Shown here: piece after piece, positions 30,809 to 43,541 of the stretch
Position numbering within the stretch: the stretch's first letter is position 1
Layout: each line of letters begins with the position of its first letter
Assembly: GCA_037367405.1 (NCBI GenBank)
Contig: JAZKJV010003137.1
Location: 62,001-126,000, forward strand
From: Ottelia alismoides
Lineage: Eukaryota > Streptophyta > Magnoliopsida > Alismatales > Hydrocharitaceae
DNA length: 64,000 nt
Direction of reading: 5' to 3'
Position numbers and translations under genes: made by a program
Notes under the pieces: model-generated
Database searches by the model: none
What the model saw: only the letters and a program-made list of their open reading frames with translations
What the model was told of the DNA's origin: nothing

Positions 30809-33346
30809 TGAAGAAGTTTATAATTCACAGATCACATAAACACAAAAATTTGCAAACAAATTTGCATAAAAAGGTGTTCATCATATGAAAATTGATAGAG
30901 TGCATAATAAAGAATCTTTGTGAAACCACATAGTATAGGAAACCTTTTTCAAACCATTACGCATAAACACAAGAATGTTTAGGAGTACATGCTGAAGCAC
31001 GAGTCTCTAAAGGAAGAGATCGCATGAATCCAGTTCGATCCAATGTATCTTCTCTCGCAGGAACAATGATGATTCATGTTGCTTCTCACGGGCTTGATAT
31101 CTACTTCTCCTCGAAGTAGTCCATGCAAAAAAAAGATCAAATAGATCTCTATCTCCCGATTTCCTCACACGAAATTGAGTCCTCCTTCACATACATAAAA
31201 CACGGAAAAGGTGACATTCTCTCACGATAGGCCAAGCCAACGTAGAAAAGATGGAGGCACAAGGGTGGACTACGAAGGGCTTGGTATAGGAAAAGGGTGG
31301 ACGGTCAAAGAGAGTTCCAAACTCTCTCTTCTCTTCTATAGTTTCATGGCAATGTGGCTCTCTTGGAATTAAAGAAAATTGGTGTATTCATGAGAGATAC
31401 CAAGCCCTCTCTTGTATAACATAGTATGAACATCCATGAGGGGTCTTAATCCTTGTTGTGGACGTCCACAACATGCCTCTCTCTCTCCTCTTGATTGTCA
31501 TGTAAGAGTTATAATCCTACAAGATTTTATTTAACGGTTTAGCAAATATAATTATCAAGATAAAGAAATAAAATTAAGAGAGACTCTACAACAAATAGGA
31601 CTCTAGTGGTGGGCTCCATGGTAAATGTCCACCTTGAGATGTCCTATCTATTTTATTTCCAACATGATATCATAATTCAATTATCCGTTGATAAATTAAA
31701 TTACAAATATTATAATTGGGTTATTTAAGAGAACACCTTCCCAAATTATGAATCCAACTCACAGACCTGATGTAAAATGTAAATCCAATTTACATTTAAT
31801 TTTTTTATATGAATCATATTAGCATGTGCTTTGAAATAAGATATGAATCATAATCATATAATATTAATTAACATAAATCATTATCCATATTAATTAATAA
31901 CCAAAAATGTGAATCATATTCACATTCTCCTTGGATAATTATATCCATGTTAGTATTTATATCATAATATTGATGTCATAATATACGAGTCTTAATCCAA
32001 TTAGGACTTATGAGTAGCTTTTGCAAAAACTTGGAGATAATGTCCGTGAGATAATATTATCCACGTATGGTGAATTGAAATTTGGATATCCATCAAATTC
32101 CATGGGTAAACTATTTTTCACGAAATGCATCACTCTATTTCCATCTCATTTCAACTCAGTAATAGATCATAGTGATGAGTTCAACTTTCATTTACGTTTC
32201 TAATCATTGTCCAAACCATTTGAAGCTTAGAAATGAGCTATGAAAGTAAATATATCTCCATTTCCATTTCTATTTCCAATATTTGGACTTAGATTTGGAC
32301 ATTAAATTGGAATTAAATCCTATGATGTGAGACTTAATCTAATTAACTCCCATATCACTAAATCATAAAATGGAATCACAAAAATGCATCCGTTTTCATC
32401 ACTCCCTTGGAATGGAAGTGACATGGCATATGATCTATTAGGAACACATCAACCCAAAGTATTCCAAATACTTTATTATCCTACATACTGGAAACTTTGA
32501 TATACCTGAAGTTAAAAACCCTTGTTTGAATATCTTCTTCTTGGGTACATCAATAGATTTCTCAGAAGATATTGGATGGTAATATTAATTATATACTTTT
32601 CAAATGCATATATTAATATTTTGAATTCGTGTCTTATTTCATAAACAAGATGACCATGCATGAAAACCTTATGAATGAGAATTGTCTCTCGGTTCATCAA
32701 ATATGAATCTGTATGATCCCTATGAGAGATCGTTTACCACATATATCCTCATATGCACACCAACACGTCATTGTATGGATCTTGGTTAGGTCATCAACCT
32801 AATAATTTGTCTAATGTACATACTTGGACATATATATGTATATATGTCTAAGGTTAAAGGATGTATGCATGATCGTGATAGTTACAATTCAAGTCTTAAT
32901 TTATTTCGATCTCATCAAGTCAACACTTTGACACAAATAGTCAACATTTTGAGTTTTTATCAACATTTGACCATTTGTCATAACATGACCTGGAGTGAAA
33001 ATTTTGAATTTTCAAGTCAATTTGTTGACTATTAGGTCAACACTTTGACTTGACTACTCCATGACCTACAAATTTAATTCTCATGCAGATAACCTACAAC
33101 AATAGGTAAGGCGAAAATCAGCCTTTAAAGAAAGATTACCATCTCTTTCTCAGACTGGAGATCAATCTTGAATATCACATGATGAAGTCAGTTGTGTTCT
33201 CTCAAATGCATGGTATTCAAGATGGCCATCGTACATAACCTAATTGTACAAAGGGACCTTAATTAAGTGCAAACACAATCAATAAATTTCAGATGAAAAC
33301 AATAGCTATTATAGTATTAATGGGATGCCAATGTCTTACAAGTCCA
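30809..33346 (-). repeat. 5' LTR of Copia-5 (about 2.5 kb)
   Basis: Starts TGAAGAAGTT next to the primer site and ends CAAGTCCA. Its last 1.1 kb matches the truncated 3' LTR at 16631-17735. It holds a cluster of TTGAC/GTCAA motifs at 32915-33057, in the U3 part when read on the minus strand. I see no embedded gene. Short ORFs here are chance frames. Confidence 0.7.
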
Positions 33347-34354
33347 ATACGTTTCATGCATCTCCTTCCAAGGCCATTTGGGCAGTGTTCGACCTGGACA
33401 TGGTGGCAAATGATTGTGCCTCGATGTTGCAGAACTCTATGAACCTACTTCAGGTTGGTGTGGAATATGCGAGCGTTTGGGTTGTGGTCTTCTTATGGGC
33501 ATTGTGATCAGTTAGGAATGGAGTAATTTTATACGTTGAGAAATTCTATAGAAAAATTATTTTCGAACATGCCAAGATCCTTCGATTCCTAGACCTTGTA
33601 ATTCTCATACTTTAAACTTATGAATATAATAGATGGGTAGGTGTATTCTCAAGCATCATTCTTTTCCTTTAAAAAAATGAATATTGGTTGACAAATTAAG
33701 TACAAAAATTGAGTACAAGGTTATAGTTCGGAGAACTTATGAATATGAGATTATTTGGCACGTCTCCTTTCTTAAAGAACTTGGATTCTTTGTTGCCACT
33801 TTGGTTTGAACATACTCCGATAACAAATCAACCACTTATATTGTGTACTACCCCCCCTCCCCCCGAATTCGGGCGACCAACAGAGTTGTATAATATCTAA
33901 AGAAATGTCACATCAAATCTGAGTGGTTACACAAAAATATCAATCTGCAGTTCAAACGTAGCCACAATGTAGCATACAAAAGCAATTAGTTGTAGTCGTT
34001 TTCCATAAAAGTTAACAACGTCAATTCTTAAAATGTATTTTCGGGTGTATCTAACAAAAATAAAAAATATACTACTACTATCAAGATAAGATAATCATTT
34101 TTCCCTTTCAGCTCAAATTGCTCCTAGCATGTTACTCATCGAGATGATTGCGACAATGTAAATCACAAGAGCGATAAATATGAGCATAAGCAAAAATTGC
34201 TTAGTATGCCACAGAAAAAAATTCAGAATTATCGGATGACTTGATATAATTAAAAAGCAACATGACCGTACGATTGTATCCATAAACTTATGTGAATTTC
34301 ATGTGTTCTTAAAAAAATGTACCCGAGTATTTCCATCATACACTCAATCTTACC
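33347..34354. other. Unassigned sequence, no supported gene
   Basis: Outside the Copia-5 LTR. A 60-codon frame at 33325-33507 crosses the LTR border and has no recognisable motif. A C-rich run (33850-33865) and AT-rich unique-looking DNA make up the rest. Confidence 0.4.
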
Positions 34355-35424
34355 CATGGTTTAAAAAATGCGGCTCAAGGTGCTCAGGTGTATGGAAGAA
34401 AACCACCTCAAGGCGTTTGCATCAAGCTGCCCAGGCGAGGTGTGTGCCTCGAGGCGTTGAGGTAGTCCTCGAGGTACTGAGTCATCCCTGAGTGACCGTC
34501 TGGTTCGCCTCGATCTGCACATGTTTGGTACCCAATTTTTTATACTTTATACGTAAATAATTATGTAATTTTAAGTATAATTATAATTTAATCTATTATA
34601 TACTCATATATATTTATTGTACATCTAACAACTTGTGCCTTAGTCAAATATATATCTCCTAAATGGTAACATATACTATGCAACATATTAGATTGTTACA
34701 AGTAGCGAAAGCAGACACGCATAAATACGATCAATCAAGCAAACATGCAGACAAAGACGGATTTACAATGTTAACTTGTAATCTAGCTACGTCCTTTGGT
34801 GACAACGATCAGTTTCACTATATAAAAAATTCATTTCGAGATAGGGGTACTGCCTCCTGCAGCCTCTGCAAAGGAGGAGCGCATATGATCCCCCCCAGCC
34901 CTCCCTCCCAGCGAGACCTCCATGTCTATAGGGTATGGTGCGACATTGGGGTACATATGACGATTCTATAACAAGGCTCAGCAAAATGGATGGCTAGGAT
35001 TCAAAGCATATCAATGTGTGTGTTAGTCATATAACATATATAATTCATAAACATAGTGCATGGTATGTATGTTATTCATTTATGTTAGACACATAATTTT
35101 GTTTTGTCCATGCTATAACAAGAGGCATTATATTCGACGAAAATTTCAACCGTCAATATTAAGAGAGGTCATATGTTAATATGCCTTGCATTATAAACGG
35201 ATGATAATACGAGTTAGGATTCAAAGTATCTCAAACAAAGAATATTATATATTCTCATGCTCATACCATATATGATATGCTAGGGAAATTTTAAATTTAT
35301 GCTTATATATAGTTTACTTAACTATATTCTATGCATAATTTCCTATATAAACTGAGGCTTACACCTCGCCTTACCTCGACAACAGAAAACCATCATGATC
35401 TATCTCGCGTTTTTTAAAACCATG
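34355..35424. mobile_element. 1.07-kb hAT-like TIR element
   Basis: Left end CATGGTTTAAAAAATGCG and inverse of right end CATGGTTTTAAAAAACGCG form an 18-19 bp TIR. Flanks ATCTTACC (34347-34354) and ATCTTATC (35425-35432) are an 8-bp duplication with one mismatch. Subterminal CCTCGAGGCG and CCTCGCC words lie near both ends. No transposase is encoded, so it is non-autonomous. 35425-35604 beyond it holds nothing recognisable. Confidence 0.7.
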
Positions 35425-35604
35425 ATCTTATCTTTCTAATTAAATAGGATTCATATCATTTGCCACTAGCACAAATGGTCTTTTCATTGCTTATACAACC
35501 GTTCATTAAATATAATATGATGAGATCAACTGAGTCTATTGTGGACTTTCCACTAGGTTCTATTGCATCAAACACACTTGGAAGGTGTTGCCCTTAGGCC
35601 AAAG

Positions 35605-36958
35605 ATTTTTTTTGATGAGAAATAGGGTGAGATCCCTAAAGTGGGATTCACCACACGATTTGTTAATTTAAATAAGATATAAATAGTATATTACCATGCA
35701 TGCCAAATGCGATAAAAAGCGTTTACATGAGAGACCACATTCTCGTAGTGGAACCGCTGACTTCTGAAGACGAGCTCGTTCCTCGCAATCCAAATGCTCC
35801 ATAGGACAGCAAAAGGTCTTGCACAGTCATCCTGGGAATTTCCCCCCACCTGCCTTATGGAATTCCAAAACTCGGACGCCGATCCCGTTGTCACCCAATC
35901 ACATCCCGACCCAGCCCATATCCGGTAGATGAAGGGCATGCGAAGAAAAGGTGGTCGGAGTCTTCAACAACGTCATCGCATCTGTCACACTTGACGTCCT
36001 CCGCTTGAAGCAAGCGGTGCCTCCTCGCCTTGTCCATTAGCCTGCTCTTCTAAAACACCAAAGGAAAACCTTGACTCGGCACGGAATCGTAGAGGCCCAC
36101 ATGATCTTCATATCCCGGCATAGCGCAACATCATGATCACCTTCCTCCGGTCTCAATGCCCCGTACAATTGCTTAACCGACCAGCCCGAGCCGCCCTAGC
36201 GAAAGTGATCGCGGTCCAGCATGGAAAAAGCCAGTTACGGGATTTCTCCTAACATGACGATGAATTCCTCTGAGCATCGATAAAGCAGGTCGTTGCGGAA
36301 AGTTGGGAGCCAGTTGCCCGAGTCTGCCACCTGAATCAGTGTGCACTCCTTCTCCATTGCCAACGCGTAGAGGCGGGGGAATCTATTTGACAGGGTACCT
36401 TCCCCCAACCAATTATCCATCCAGAACCTGAAAGTCTTCTCGTCACTCACGCACGGATATAGATTCTACCGCAGCGACGGTAAAATCTCGATGATGCCCT
36501 TCCATAGCGCCGACATGAAGCGAGTCCTGCCAGCCACTAGCTCCCCGCCGACGTTGTACAAACTTCTTAGCAGATTGGCCACGAGGCTATTCGTCAGATC
36601 CCAGATACGCAGAGCCCACTTAGCAATCAACGCCCGATTCATGCGCCCAATGTCCCGTACTCCGAGTCCCCCCGACTCCCGCTCCCTGTTGATCTCCTCC
36701 CAACTCACCAAGTGAAAACCCTGCAGATGTTGATCTCCTGATGACCAGAAGAATCTCCTCATCTTAGCCTCCAGTTTGTTCCTTACGCCCACCGGCATCA
36801 ACCGTGTTAAGAAGAAAAAGACTGGGATCGCCACAAGAGCGTGTTTCAGGAGAGTAAGTTTTCCACCTCTCGAAAGCGAAATCGCCTTCCATCATGCCAG
36901 TTTTCGGTCGAAACTCTGAATCACCCCATCCCAATGTGATAGCCTATTTTGGACACGA
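35605..36958 (-). mobile_element. 5'-truncated L1-type LINE, minus strand
   Basis: The A-tail on the minus strand is the T run at 35605-35613. Upstream of it the 3' UTR resembles that of the LINE at 46004-49882 (GGTGAATCCCAC versus GGTGACTCCCAC). Coding relics on the minus strand: QNRLSHWDGVIQSFDRKLA (about 36955), AIPVFFFLTRLMPVGVRNKL (36834), SWEEINRERESGGLGVRDI, the FRFWMDNWLGEGTLSNRFPRLYAL family motif (split by frame, about 36430), then a zinc-binding tail and FAVLWSIWIARNELVF (about 35810). RT catalytic YADD is lost to the truncation. Confidence 0.85.
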
Positions 36959-37275
36959 AAATGAGACTATTGAGGTGGCTCCCATGGTGTAATGTAGAAC
37001 TTAACTTCGGTTACCATTATCGTACCATTATTCACTATAAATTTCATTCATTATCTCACTACCATATGGTTCTTTGTTCACTTATTGGAAATATTTGTTT
37101 TCCTTTTTTCCTTTCTGTAAGTATTATACGTATTATATCCAATGCTACTTGGATATAACTTTTTTGCCATTATCATGCCATTATTCATTATCGTTACCAT
37201 GCCATTATTCTTTATAAATTGATTCTACCACTATCGTGTCTATTACCGTGCCATTATTCGTTATTATTTCTATAA
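36959..37275. repeat. AT-rich degenerate tandem repeats, left block
   Basis: Repeated TACCATTAT(C/T)(G/A), CCATTATTC and TATTATATC(C/T)AATGC words. The same words continue beyond Copia-7 at 42198-42536, so Copia-7 inserted into this array. Confidence 0.6.
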
Positions 37276-37391
37276 CATAGAGACCCTGGGGCTCTCTTAT
37301 ATAGGGGAATATCCATGGGTAAATTACATAAGAGGTACATGAAAGATATAGAAATAAGAAAAAGATATGACTAAATACAAATATCTCAACA
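37276..37391 (-). repeat. 3' LTR of Copia-7, outer edge decayed
   Basis: Recognisable from CATAGAGACCCTGG to ATCTCAACA, followed by the polypurine region. The inverted-repeat arms around TATATA are partly lost here, in contrast to the right LTR. Confidence 0.75.
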
Positions 37392-37398
37392 TTTCCCC

Positions 37399-39083
37399 TC
37401 AAATTGGAGCATATATGTTTATCACAATCAGCTTGAAACAACACCTCTGAAATGGAACTTTAGCCGGTGCTTTGGTGAATATATTGACAGTATGATCCTT
37501 AATAGTAATATGGGAGAGGGATATGAGTCCCTTTTGGATCATGTCTCTAGTATAGTGGTAACCCATCTTTATATGCTTGATCTGTTCATAAAATGCAGAA
37601 TTATTAGCAATAAAAAGAGCTTCTTGATTGTCACATAGAAGTTGCATGGGAAGAGATACCTCAATTGCAAGGTCAGTCAAGACGGATCTAACCCACATCA
37701 TATTGGTGCTCCCCAAAGACATGTCTTTGTATTCAGACTATGCATTGAACCTAGCAACCACTGTCTACTTTTTGCTTTTCCATGAGCTCCCAACAAAAAC
37801 AGTAAAGCCAGATGAAGACCTCTTGTCTCTAGGACGTCCTGCATAATCTGCATCTGCACAAGTTGTCACCTCAAGAGATGTATCTCTGCTGAGTATAACA
37901 CCAGCACATGTTGAAGTCTTCAAATATCTCAAAATCATATAAACAGCATCCATATGTACCTTCTTGGGTTGTTCCATGGATTGGCTCACCTTGCTCACAG
38001 CAAAGGATGTGCCTAGCCTGATGATAGTAGTATAGAGAAGCTTTCCAACAAGCTCCATGTATCTCTTCTTATATACCTCCTCAACGTCATCATCATATAA
38101 TCTCATGTTTGGATCCATAGGGGTAGTACCAGTCTTGCACCCTATCATACATGTCTCTAGTAGAAGATCAGTCACAAATTTCCTCTGGGTCATCACAAAT
38201 CCACGTTGGTTCCTGGTGAACTCTATTCCAAGGAAGTAATGTAGACAACCAAGATCCTTAGTCACAAACTATTGACAAAGGAACTCCATAGCATCCTGAA
38301 TACACTGCTCATCATTACCTGTGACCATAATATCGTCAATGTAAACTAAAATGGCAATTGTACCTCTTTGTGTCCTTTGAACAGAAAGTGAATGATCCGC
38401 AGTAGACTGCATAAACCCATGGTGCTCTACCAGCTGTAAGAGAATATGGTACCAATCTCTCGAACTTTGCTTCAGGTCGTAAATAGCCTTGTGGAGCATG
38501 CACACCTTCTGAGACTCCCCCTTAGCAGCAAAACACAGCCGTTGTTGCATGTATACCTCCTCGTGTAGATCTCCGCATATAAACGCATTCTTCACATCAA
38601 GTTGGTAAAAAGCCAGTCCCGAGTCATAGCAACTGATAGAAGAATGTGCAATGTTGAATGTCTAGCCATTGGTGAGAATATATCATAGTAGTCCACCCCA
38701 TATGTCTGAGTGAACCCCCACGCTACTAACCTTTCCTTGTAGCGATCTATATTGTTATCTGCTTGTTGCTTCACCGTAAAGATCCATTTGCACCCCACAA
38801 CAGAGGCAGTTGGTGGAGAAGAAACAATGCTCCAAGTACCATGAGACTGCAAAGCTGCCATCTCTTCTTCCATGGCAAGTCGCCAGCTACTGTCATATAC
38901 TGCCTCCCGGTATGTTCGTAGGATAGTGACAGCAGAGAGTCCCACTAAAAACCTCATGTACTCGTCTAAATGATGATCCAAGGAAATATGAGCAATTAAA
39001 AGATAAGTGGTACAGGTATGACATAGCTTCCTCAAGGCAATAGGCACATCAAGATCACCGGCATCCTTGTTCTCCGGTATCAT
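37399..39083 (-). pseudogene. Copia-7 linker, RT and RNase H relic
   Basis: Minus strand: RLAMEEEMAALQSHGTWSIV (38880), CKWIFTVKQQADN (about 38800), [15 protein letters not shown] (about 38710), [17 protein letters not shown] (38593), catalytic YIDD (about 38345), LGCLHYFLGIEFTRNQRG (38250), RNase H with CADADYAGRPRDKRSSSGF (about 37860), and [13 protein letters not shown] (about 37560). Frame breaks occur near 38595, 38270 and 37760. Confidence 0.87.
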
Positions 39084-39140
39084 CTCCTCCTATACAAGAT
39101 CACCGGCATCCTTGTTCTCCGGTATCATCTCCTCCTATAC
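39051..39140 (-). repeat. 45-bp perfect tandem duplication in the Copia-7 linker
   Basis: Units 39051-39095 and 39096-39140 are identical (AAGATCACCGGCATCC to CTCCTATAC). They encode part of the low-complexity linker between integrase and RT. Length is a multiple of three, so the frame is not shifted by the duplication itself. Confidence 0.95.
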
Positions 39141-39297
39141 AGTGCCCTGTGGTACATGCATGTCACTAGTGCCATCAATAGAAACACTGTAGTCAGTACA
39201 TACCTGAGGCCTGATGGATGACAAGGAAGGCACATGAACAGAGGAACGAGTAGAGGGCTTGCGAATTTAAAATTGTGGTAGAAAGTTAGAAACTATG

Positions 39298-40430
39298 TCA
39301 AGGTAGACGACAGTGGAGGTGGTAGAGGAGGTGGAGGTGAAGGAGGTGATCGTGGCTCATCCTGAGGTGGTGGTAGAAGAAAAGGAGGTGGGGAACAAAA
39401 ACATCTTCACCAGAGTCAAAATTAGACAACATGTCACATGTAGGAGAGATATACATAATAGACTCAAAAAATGTGACATCAACACTTACATAATACTTTC
39501 TCCTTACATGATGAAAACATCTATACCCTTTTTGGGTACGAGAATAGCCAACAAATACATATTTGATAGCTCTTGAAGAGCGCTTATCACGATACGGAGT
39601 AAAATTGTAGACAAAGAACACAGACCCAAAGACCTTGGGTGTAAGAGAGAAGAGGTCCTTCTCGAGAAATGCAATCAAGAAAGGAATCTTTTCTCCAAAG
39701 GTCGTGGAAGGCATGTGGTTCACTAAGTAACAAGCACTGAGGACCACATCACACCAAAACGAATGGAGAGCTTGACCCTGGATCAAAACAGTCCTCGTGC
39801 CATCAAGTAAATGACGATATTTACGTTCAGCAACACCATTCTGTTGCGATGTGTACGCACACGAAATCAGATGAACAATACCAAGAGATCTAAGGAAGTA
39901 AGATAGTTGTAGTGTTAAAAATTTCAAGGCATTGTCAGTGCGAATAAACTTCACATAAGTAGAAAAAATATTCTTTATTTCAATAAGAAATGATTTAATG
40001 ATAGGATCAGTATCAAACTTATTCTTTAACAAAAAAATCCAAGAAAGTCTGGAAAAATCATCTACAGTGACTAGATAGAACCAATGCCCCTTATGATCAG
40101 AAACACGACTAGGACCCCAAATATCAAAATGAAATAATTCAAACAACTGACTACTGTGATGACTCTAGCTACTCGAAAAGGAAAAACGATGATGCTTCCC
40201 AAGGCGACATGCCCCACACTCTAGGGTAGTACGAGTAGATATATGAGGAAGGACATGACATAGCTTCTGCAGAGGAAGATGTTCAAAGCGAAGGTGCCAC
40301 ATGAACGGGGAGAAGTAGGAATAGTAACAGTACCAGAAAATGAGGTTGGACCAGTCTGTAAAGCCCTCTCTGCTCACGACCACATCCAATCACCCTGCCC
40401 GTGAGTATGTCATGAAACACAAGAGAAGAA
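39298..40430 (-). pseudogene. Copia-7 integrase relic (longest integrase frame in the window)
   Basis: An open frame of 282 codons (40146-39298, minus strand) holds FELFHFDIWGPS, VDDFS, RTDNALKF and QQNGVAERK, so all three DDE residues are present. They are followed by FVGYSRTQKGYRCF and VDVTFFESIMY. The upstream pre-integrase zinc segment (40389-40165) has LRFEHLPLQKLCHVLP and CGACRLGKHHR but is in a broken frame. Confidence 0.88.
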
Positions 40431-40468
40431 TGGTCAAATATGGCATGACAATGTAAATCTTTTGTAAT

Positions 40469-41681
40469 CTAACTAATAGACAAAAGATCCATCTGAAATG
40501 TTGGAGCATGTAAGACATTCTGCAGGCTCATTGAGGGTGCTAGGACAATCTCCCCTTGACCAACATTTGGTAAATGAGCCCTATTTGCAATCAACAATGA
40601 TCTACCATAAGGGATAGATTTATAAGAACTAAATTGTGCTCGATCTCCGCACATATGATGAGACACGCCCGAGTCCATGATCCAATCGGTCAAATTTGAG
40701 CTACTACAATGGGTAAGTGCATAAGCTATACCTGAAGAACTCGTAGATGCTATGGCAGCAGCTGCAACGTCTGAAGGTCCTGCAGCTGGTGTGGGCGGTG
40801 TGGTCATCATGTCTCTCAATCAAGAGATAATGTCATCAAGCACCGCATCATGAGAGGGAGTCATAGTAGTCTCTATCTGCTCAGTCACACGGGCAAACAT
40901 AAGATACCCATTCTTCAGATAGTATTTCTCCTCAGAATGACATGGACGGTGGCAGTATGTGCACGACCCAAGCTAACTTCCTCCTCCTCGACCACAGGGT
41001 CCTCGCCCGCGAAAATGTGAAGTACCCCTCTGTCACGAGTAGTCGCCATCGCAAAGGAAGTTTGGGCCATGGTAGTGGATGAATTAGAAATTCTGCTCAG
41101 CCTCTTGTAAACCTCATCCATCGATGGTATCGTCTCTCTAATAAGCAGTTGAGTGCGTGATGCATCATACTCAGAATCAAGAGATGACATAAAGACCCAT
41201 GTTATAATGGCATTTCAGTATGCATGTTGCTGCTCTGTGGTGGTAGTAATGGGCATAAAGCTATAAAATCGCTCAAACATTCCTCGAAGATGTGAGAAGT
41301 GGGCATAAAGAGGCCGATCATTCTGCTTGGTTGAGAACATGTCATATTGCACCTAGAGGATCTTGCTCTCATTCTTGGCTTGCACACATGTGGCAGCTAG
41401 AATGTCCTATATAGCCTTGGTGTGGGTTGATTGACGATATCATAGGCAATCTTCGTGGTGAGCATCCCGAAGAGCCAAATCTGTGCATAGGCATCTTTCT
41501 TCCAAGAAGCATTAATCACAGTCTTGTCTGTTGGCTCTGAATCAATCAAAATGTGCTCCTTGTTATTGCACTACATGAGAGTGTGAAACTGCATGGACCA
41601 CAACTCGTAGTTGGTCCCATCCATCTTTATGATCTTGAAGGCATCGGACGACGAAAATAGATCAACCTTGTTCTCTGACAT
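40469..41681 (-). pseudogene. Copia-7 gag-protease relic
   Basis: The minus-strand ATG at 41681 begins MSENKVDLF-like gag, with KMDGTNYELW, an AKA-type segment and LDSEYDASRTQLL (about 41180) in several frames. The zinc knuckle near 40950 is degraded. Protease keeps MDSGVSHHMCG (about 40675), with Val in place of the usual Ala or Thr after DSG. The leader 41700-42042 includes a GC-rich patch and the primer site. Confidence 0.83.
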
Positions 41682-42054
41682 GATAAAAATAGTCGAAAAA
41701 TCGAAACTCGACTTGGGGAGTAGACTATTCTGAGCGAATCTACACCATCATACGGAGGAGTGATTGTACATCCAGACTCACACAACCATCCTCATTAATC
41801 ATTGAGGGACGGAAAAGGCGATTTGTAGGCCTGAAATCATGCTTTCCAGTCAAAATCAGATCGTTTCAGACTCCAGTCCGATCTCGAGTGGCGACAGTCG
41901 GGGAAGAGGAGGATGGCAGCCGAGTGGCGGCGACTTGGGGGCGGTGGCACGAGCTGAGGCGGCCCATAGGAGGGCGGCAAGCGGTGGCCGGGGGGTAGGG
42001 TTAGTGTTTGGTGGGATATGATAACTCCGGTCTAGGAACGTCGCTATGATACCA

Positions 42055-42197
42055 TGTGAAAGAATAGAATTGTATGATTCGCATAGAGACCCTAGGGCTC
42101 TCTTATATAGGAGAATACCCCTATGTAAATTACATAGATGGTACATGAAATATATAGAAATAAGAAAAGGAGGTAACGATATACAAATATCCCAACA
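42055..42197 (-). repeat. 5' LTR of Copia-7 (143 bp)
   Basis: TGTGAAAGAATAG to ATCCCAACA, adjacent to the primer site. The sense-strand stem TAGGG/CCCTA flanks TCTCCTATATAAGAGA. Confidence 0.88.
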
Positions 42198-42536
42198 CTA
42201 TTATCCTCTCATTATAAACTTTTTTTCTACCATTATCGTTCCTATTATATCTAAAGCCACTAGGAAATAACTTTTCTTTTTTTACTTTTTTGTAGTTCGT
42301 ATACCTATTATATCTAATGCCACATGGAAATAACTTCTTATACAATTAGTGTACCATTGTTCATTATAAATGCATCCTTTATGGCTTTATCTCATTGTCA
42401 CTTGATTCTCTACTTCAAAACTTTTTTTCATTTTTTTTGTAATTACCACATTTGACATTATAAAGGATATATATAATAGAGATTCATCGTAAATAAGGAT
42501 CCAGTCCGGAAAAACTATCTTGACACCATCATCAAT
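42198..42536. repeat. AT-rich degenerate tandem repeats, right block
   Basis: Contains two copies about 59 bp apart of TATTATATCTAA(A/T)GCCAC followed by GGAAATAACTT. A related version lies at about 37132 on the other side of Copia-7. Confidence 0.6.
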
Positions 42537-43437
42537 CTGTATTAAGGTTCATCTTTGAGTCTATTCCTTTTACTTCGAATATAGACGAGTTGACTAGTCA
42601 TATTCCGGATGAGATACCTTAGTGTATGTTGTCTGTCGATGATGTGTTGATTGATGAGACTATAGACGGAGTAAATGAGAAGCTTGAGGTTTGGAGACAT
42701 ACCTTAGAGACTAAAGGATTTCAAATAAGTACGGTTAAGACTGAATATATGGAATGCACATTTGATGGAAGCAGTGGTGAAGGAATCAAGGTGAAGATTG
42801 TAGAAGATAACATTCAGAAGAAAACTTCTTTTAGATACTTGGTATCTATTTTGCAACATGATGCGAAATCCATTGATGTTACTCATAGAATAAATACATG
42901 ATGGCTAAAGTGGAGAGGATTCTCTATTTTTCTATCTTCTATGTGATAAGAGAACACCTTCGGAAATCAAAAGAAAGTATTACAAAGAAGCTATGAGACT
43001 TGTCATGCTCTATAAATCTGAATATTAGCATGTGAAACGTAAAAGTGCAAGAATGACAGTGGCAGAAATGAAAATGCTACGATGGATGTATGGTGATACA
43101 CGAAAGATCGGATTCAGAATGATGTGATCACGAGGAAAGCTGGTGCAGCTCCGATATAGATAAAATGAGAGAAAACCGCTTAAGATGGTTTGGTCATTTG
43201 CAAAGGAGGTCGGGTGATGCACTAGTTAAAAGATGCGAGATTTGGGGCGTTAGGCCAACTAAGAGAGGGAGAGGAACGCCCAAGAAGTGTTGGAAGGAGA
43301 CTATCCCAAGGGATCGTAGTTATTTGGATCTAAGCACGAGAAAGCCCTAAAATAGATATGAATGGAGGCAAAGAATGTGCGTAGCCGACCTACTCAATGT
43401 AAGAAGAGGCTTTATTTTTGTTATTGTATTGTATCGA
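42537..43437 (+). pseudogene. RTE-type LINE fragment (RT C-terminal part and tail)
   Basis: Plus strand: DELTSHIPDEIP-like segment with a stop, CMLSVDDVLIDET (RT catalytic motif, FADD changed to SVDD, about 42628), GVNEKLEVWRHTLETKGF, SFRYLVSILQHD, DVTHRI (about 42880), AEMKMLRWMYGDTRK (about 43065), MRENRLRWFGHLQRRSGDA (43165), RGRGTPKKCWKE. The 3' end has CGTAGCCGACC and a TTGTTATTGTATTG tail typical of this LINE clade. It is 5'-truncated, with frameshifts and stops. Confidence 0.85.
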
Positions 43438-43541
43438 ATAGTCACATGATTACTTAGATAATCACCCCCCCCCCGCTTTATGTACTTACATGGGTTGAAT
43501 ATGTTAGGATTATGTTTACGTACCACAATATGTAATCACTC

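Larger units (their letters stand above)
16631..33346 (-). mobile_element. Copia-5: long-LTR copia element, heavily interrupted
   Basis: Minus-strand element of a different copia lineage from the short-LTR ones. Parts: truncated 3' LTR (16631-17735), polypurine tract with minus-strand GCGGGAGACTGT (17736-17747), RNase H and RT (17821-19110), integrase (19111-20450), protease and gag (21285-22389), leader (29807-30808), degenerate primer site (30794-30806), complete-looking 5' LTR (30809-33346). It is interrupted by a SINE, a 750-bp hAT-type element and Copia-6. Confidence 0.8.
37276..42197 (-). mobile_element. Copia-7: near full-length short-LTR copia element
   Basis: Left LTR 37276-37391 (outer ~27 bp unrecognisable), right LTR 42055-42197, primer site TGGTATCATAGC on the minus strand (42043-42054), then gag, protease, integrase, RT, RNase H. 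No clear target duplication survives at the decayed left border. The element lies in an AT-rich tandem array. Confidence 0.87.

Noticed and set aside
33325..33507. Small gene starting MPMSYKSNTFHASPS
   Set aside because: The frame crosses the Copia-5 LTR border and shows no family resemblance or codon signal.
37276..42197. Target duplication for Copia-7
   Set aside because: The left LTR edge has decayed and both flanks are similar AT-rich repeats, so any match would be unreliable.
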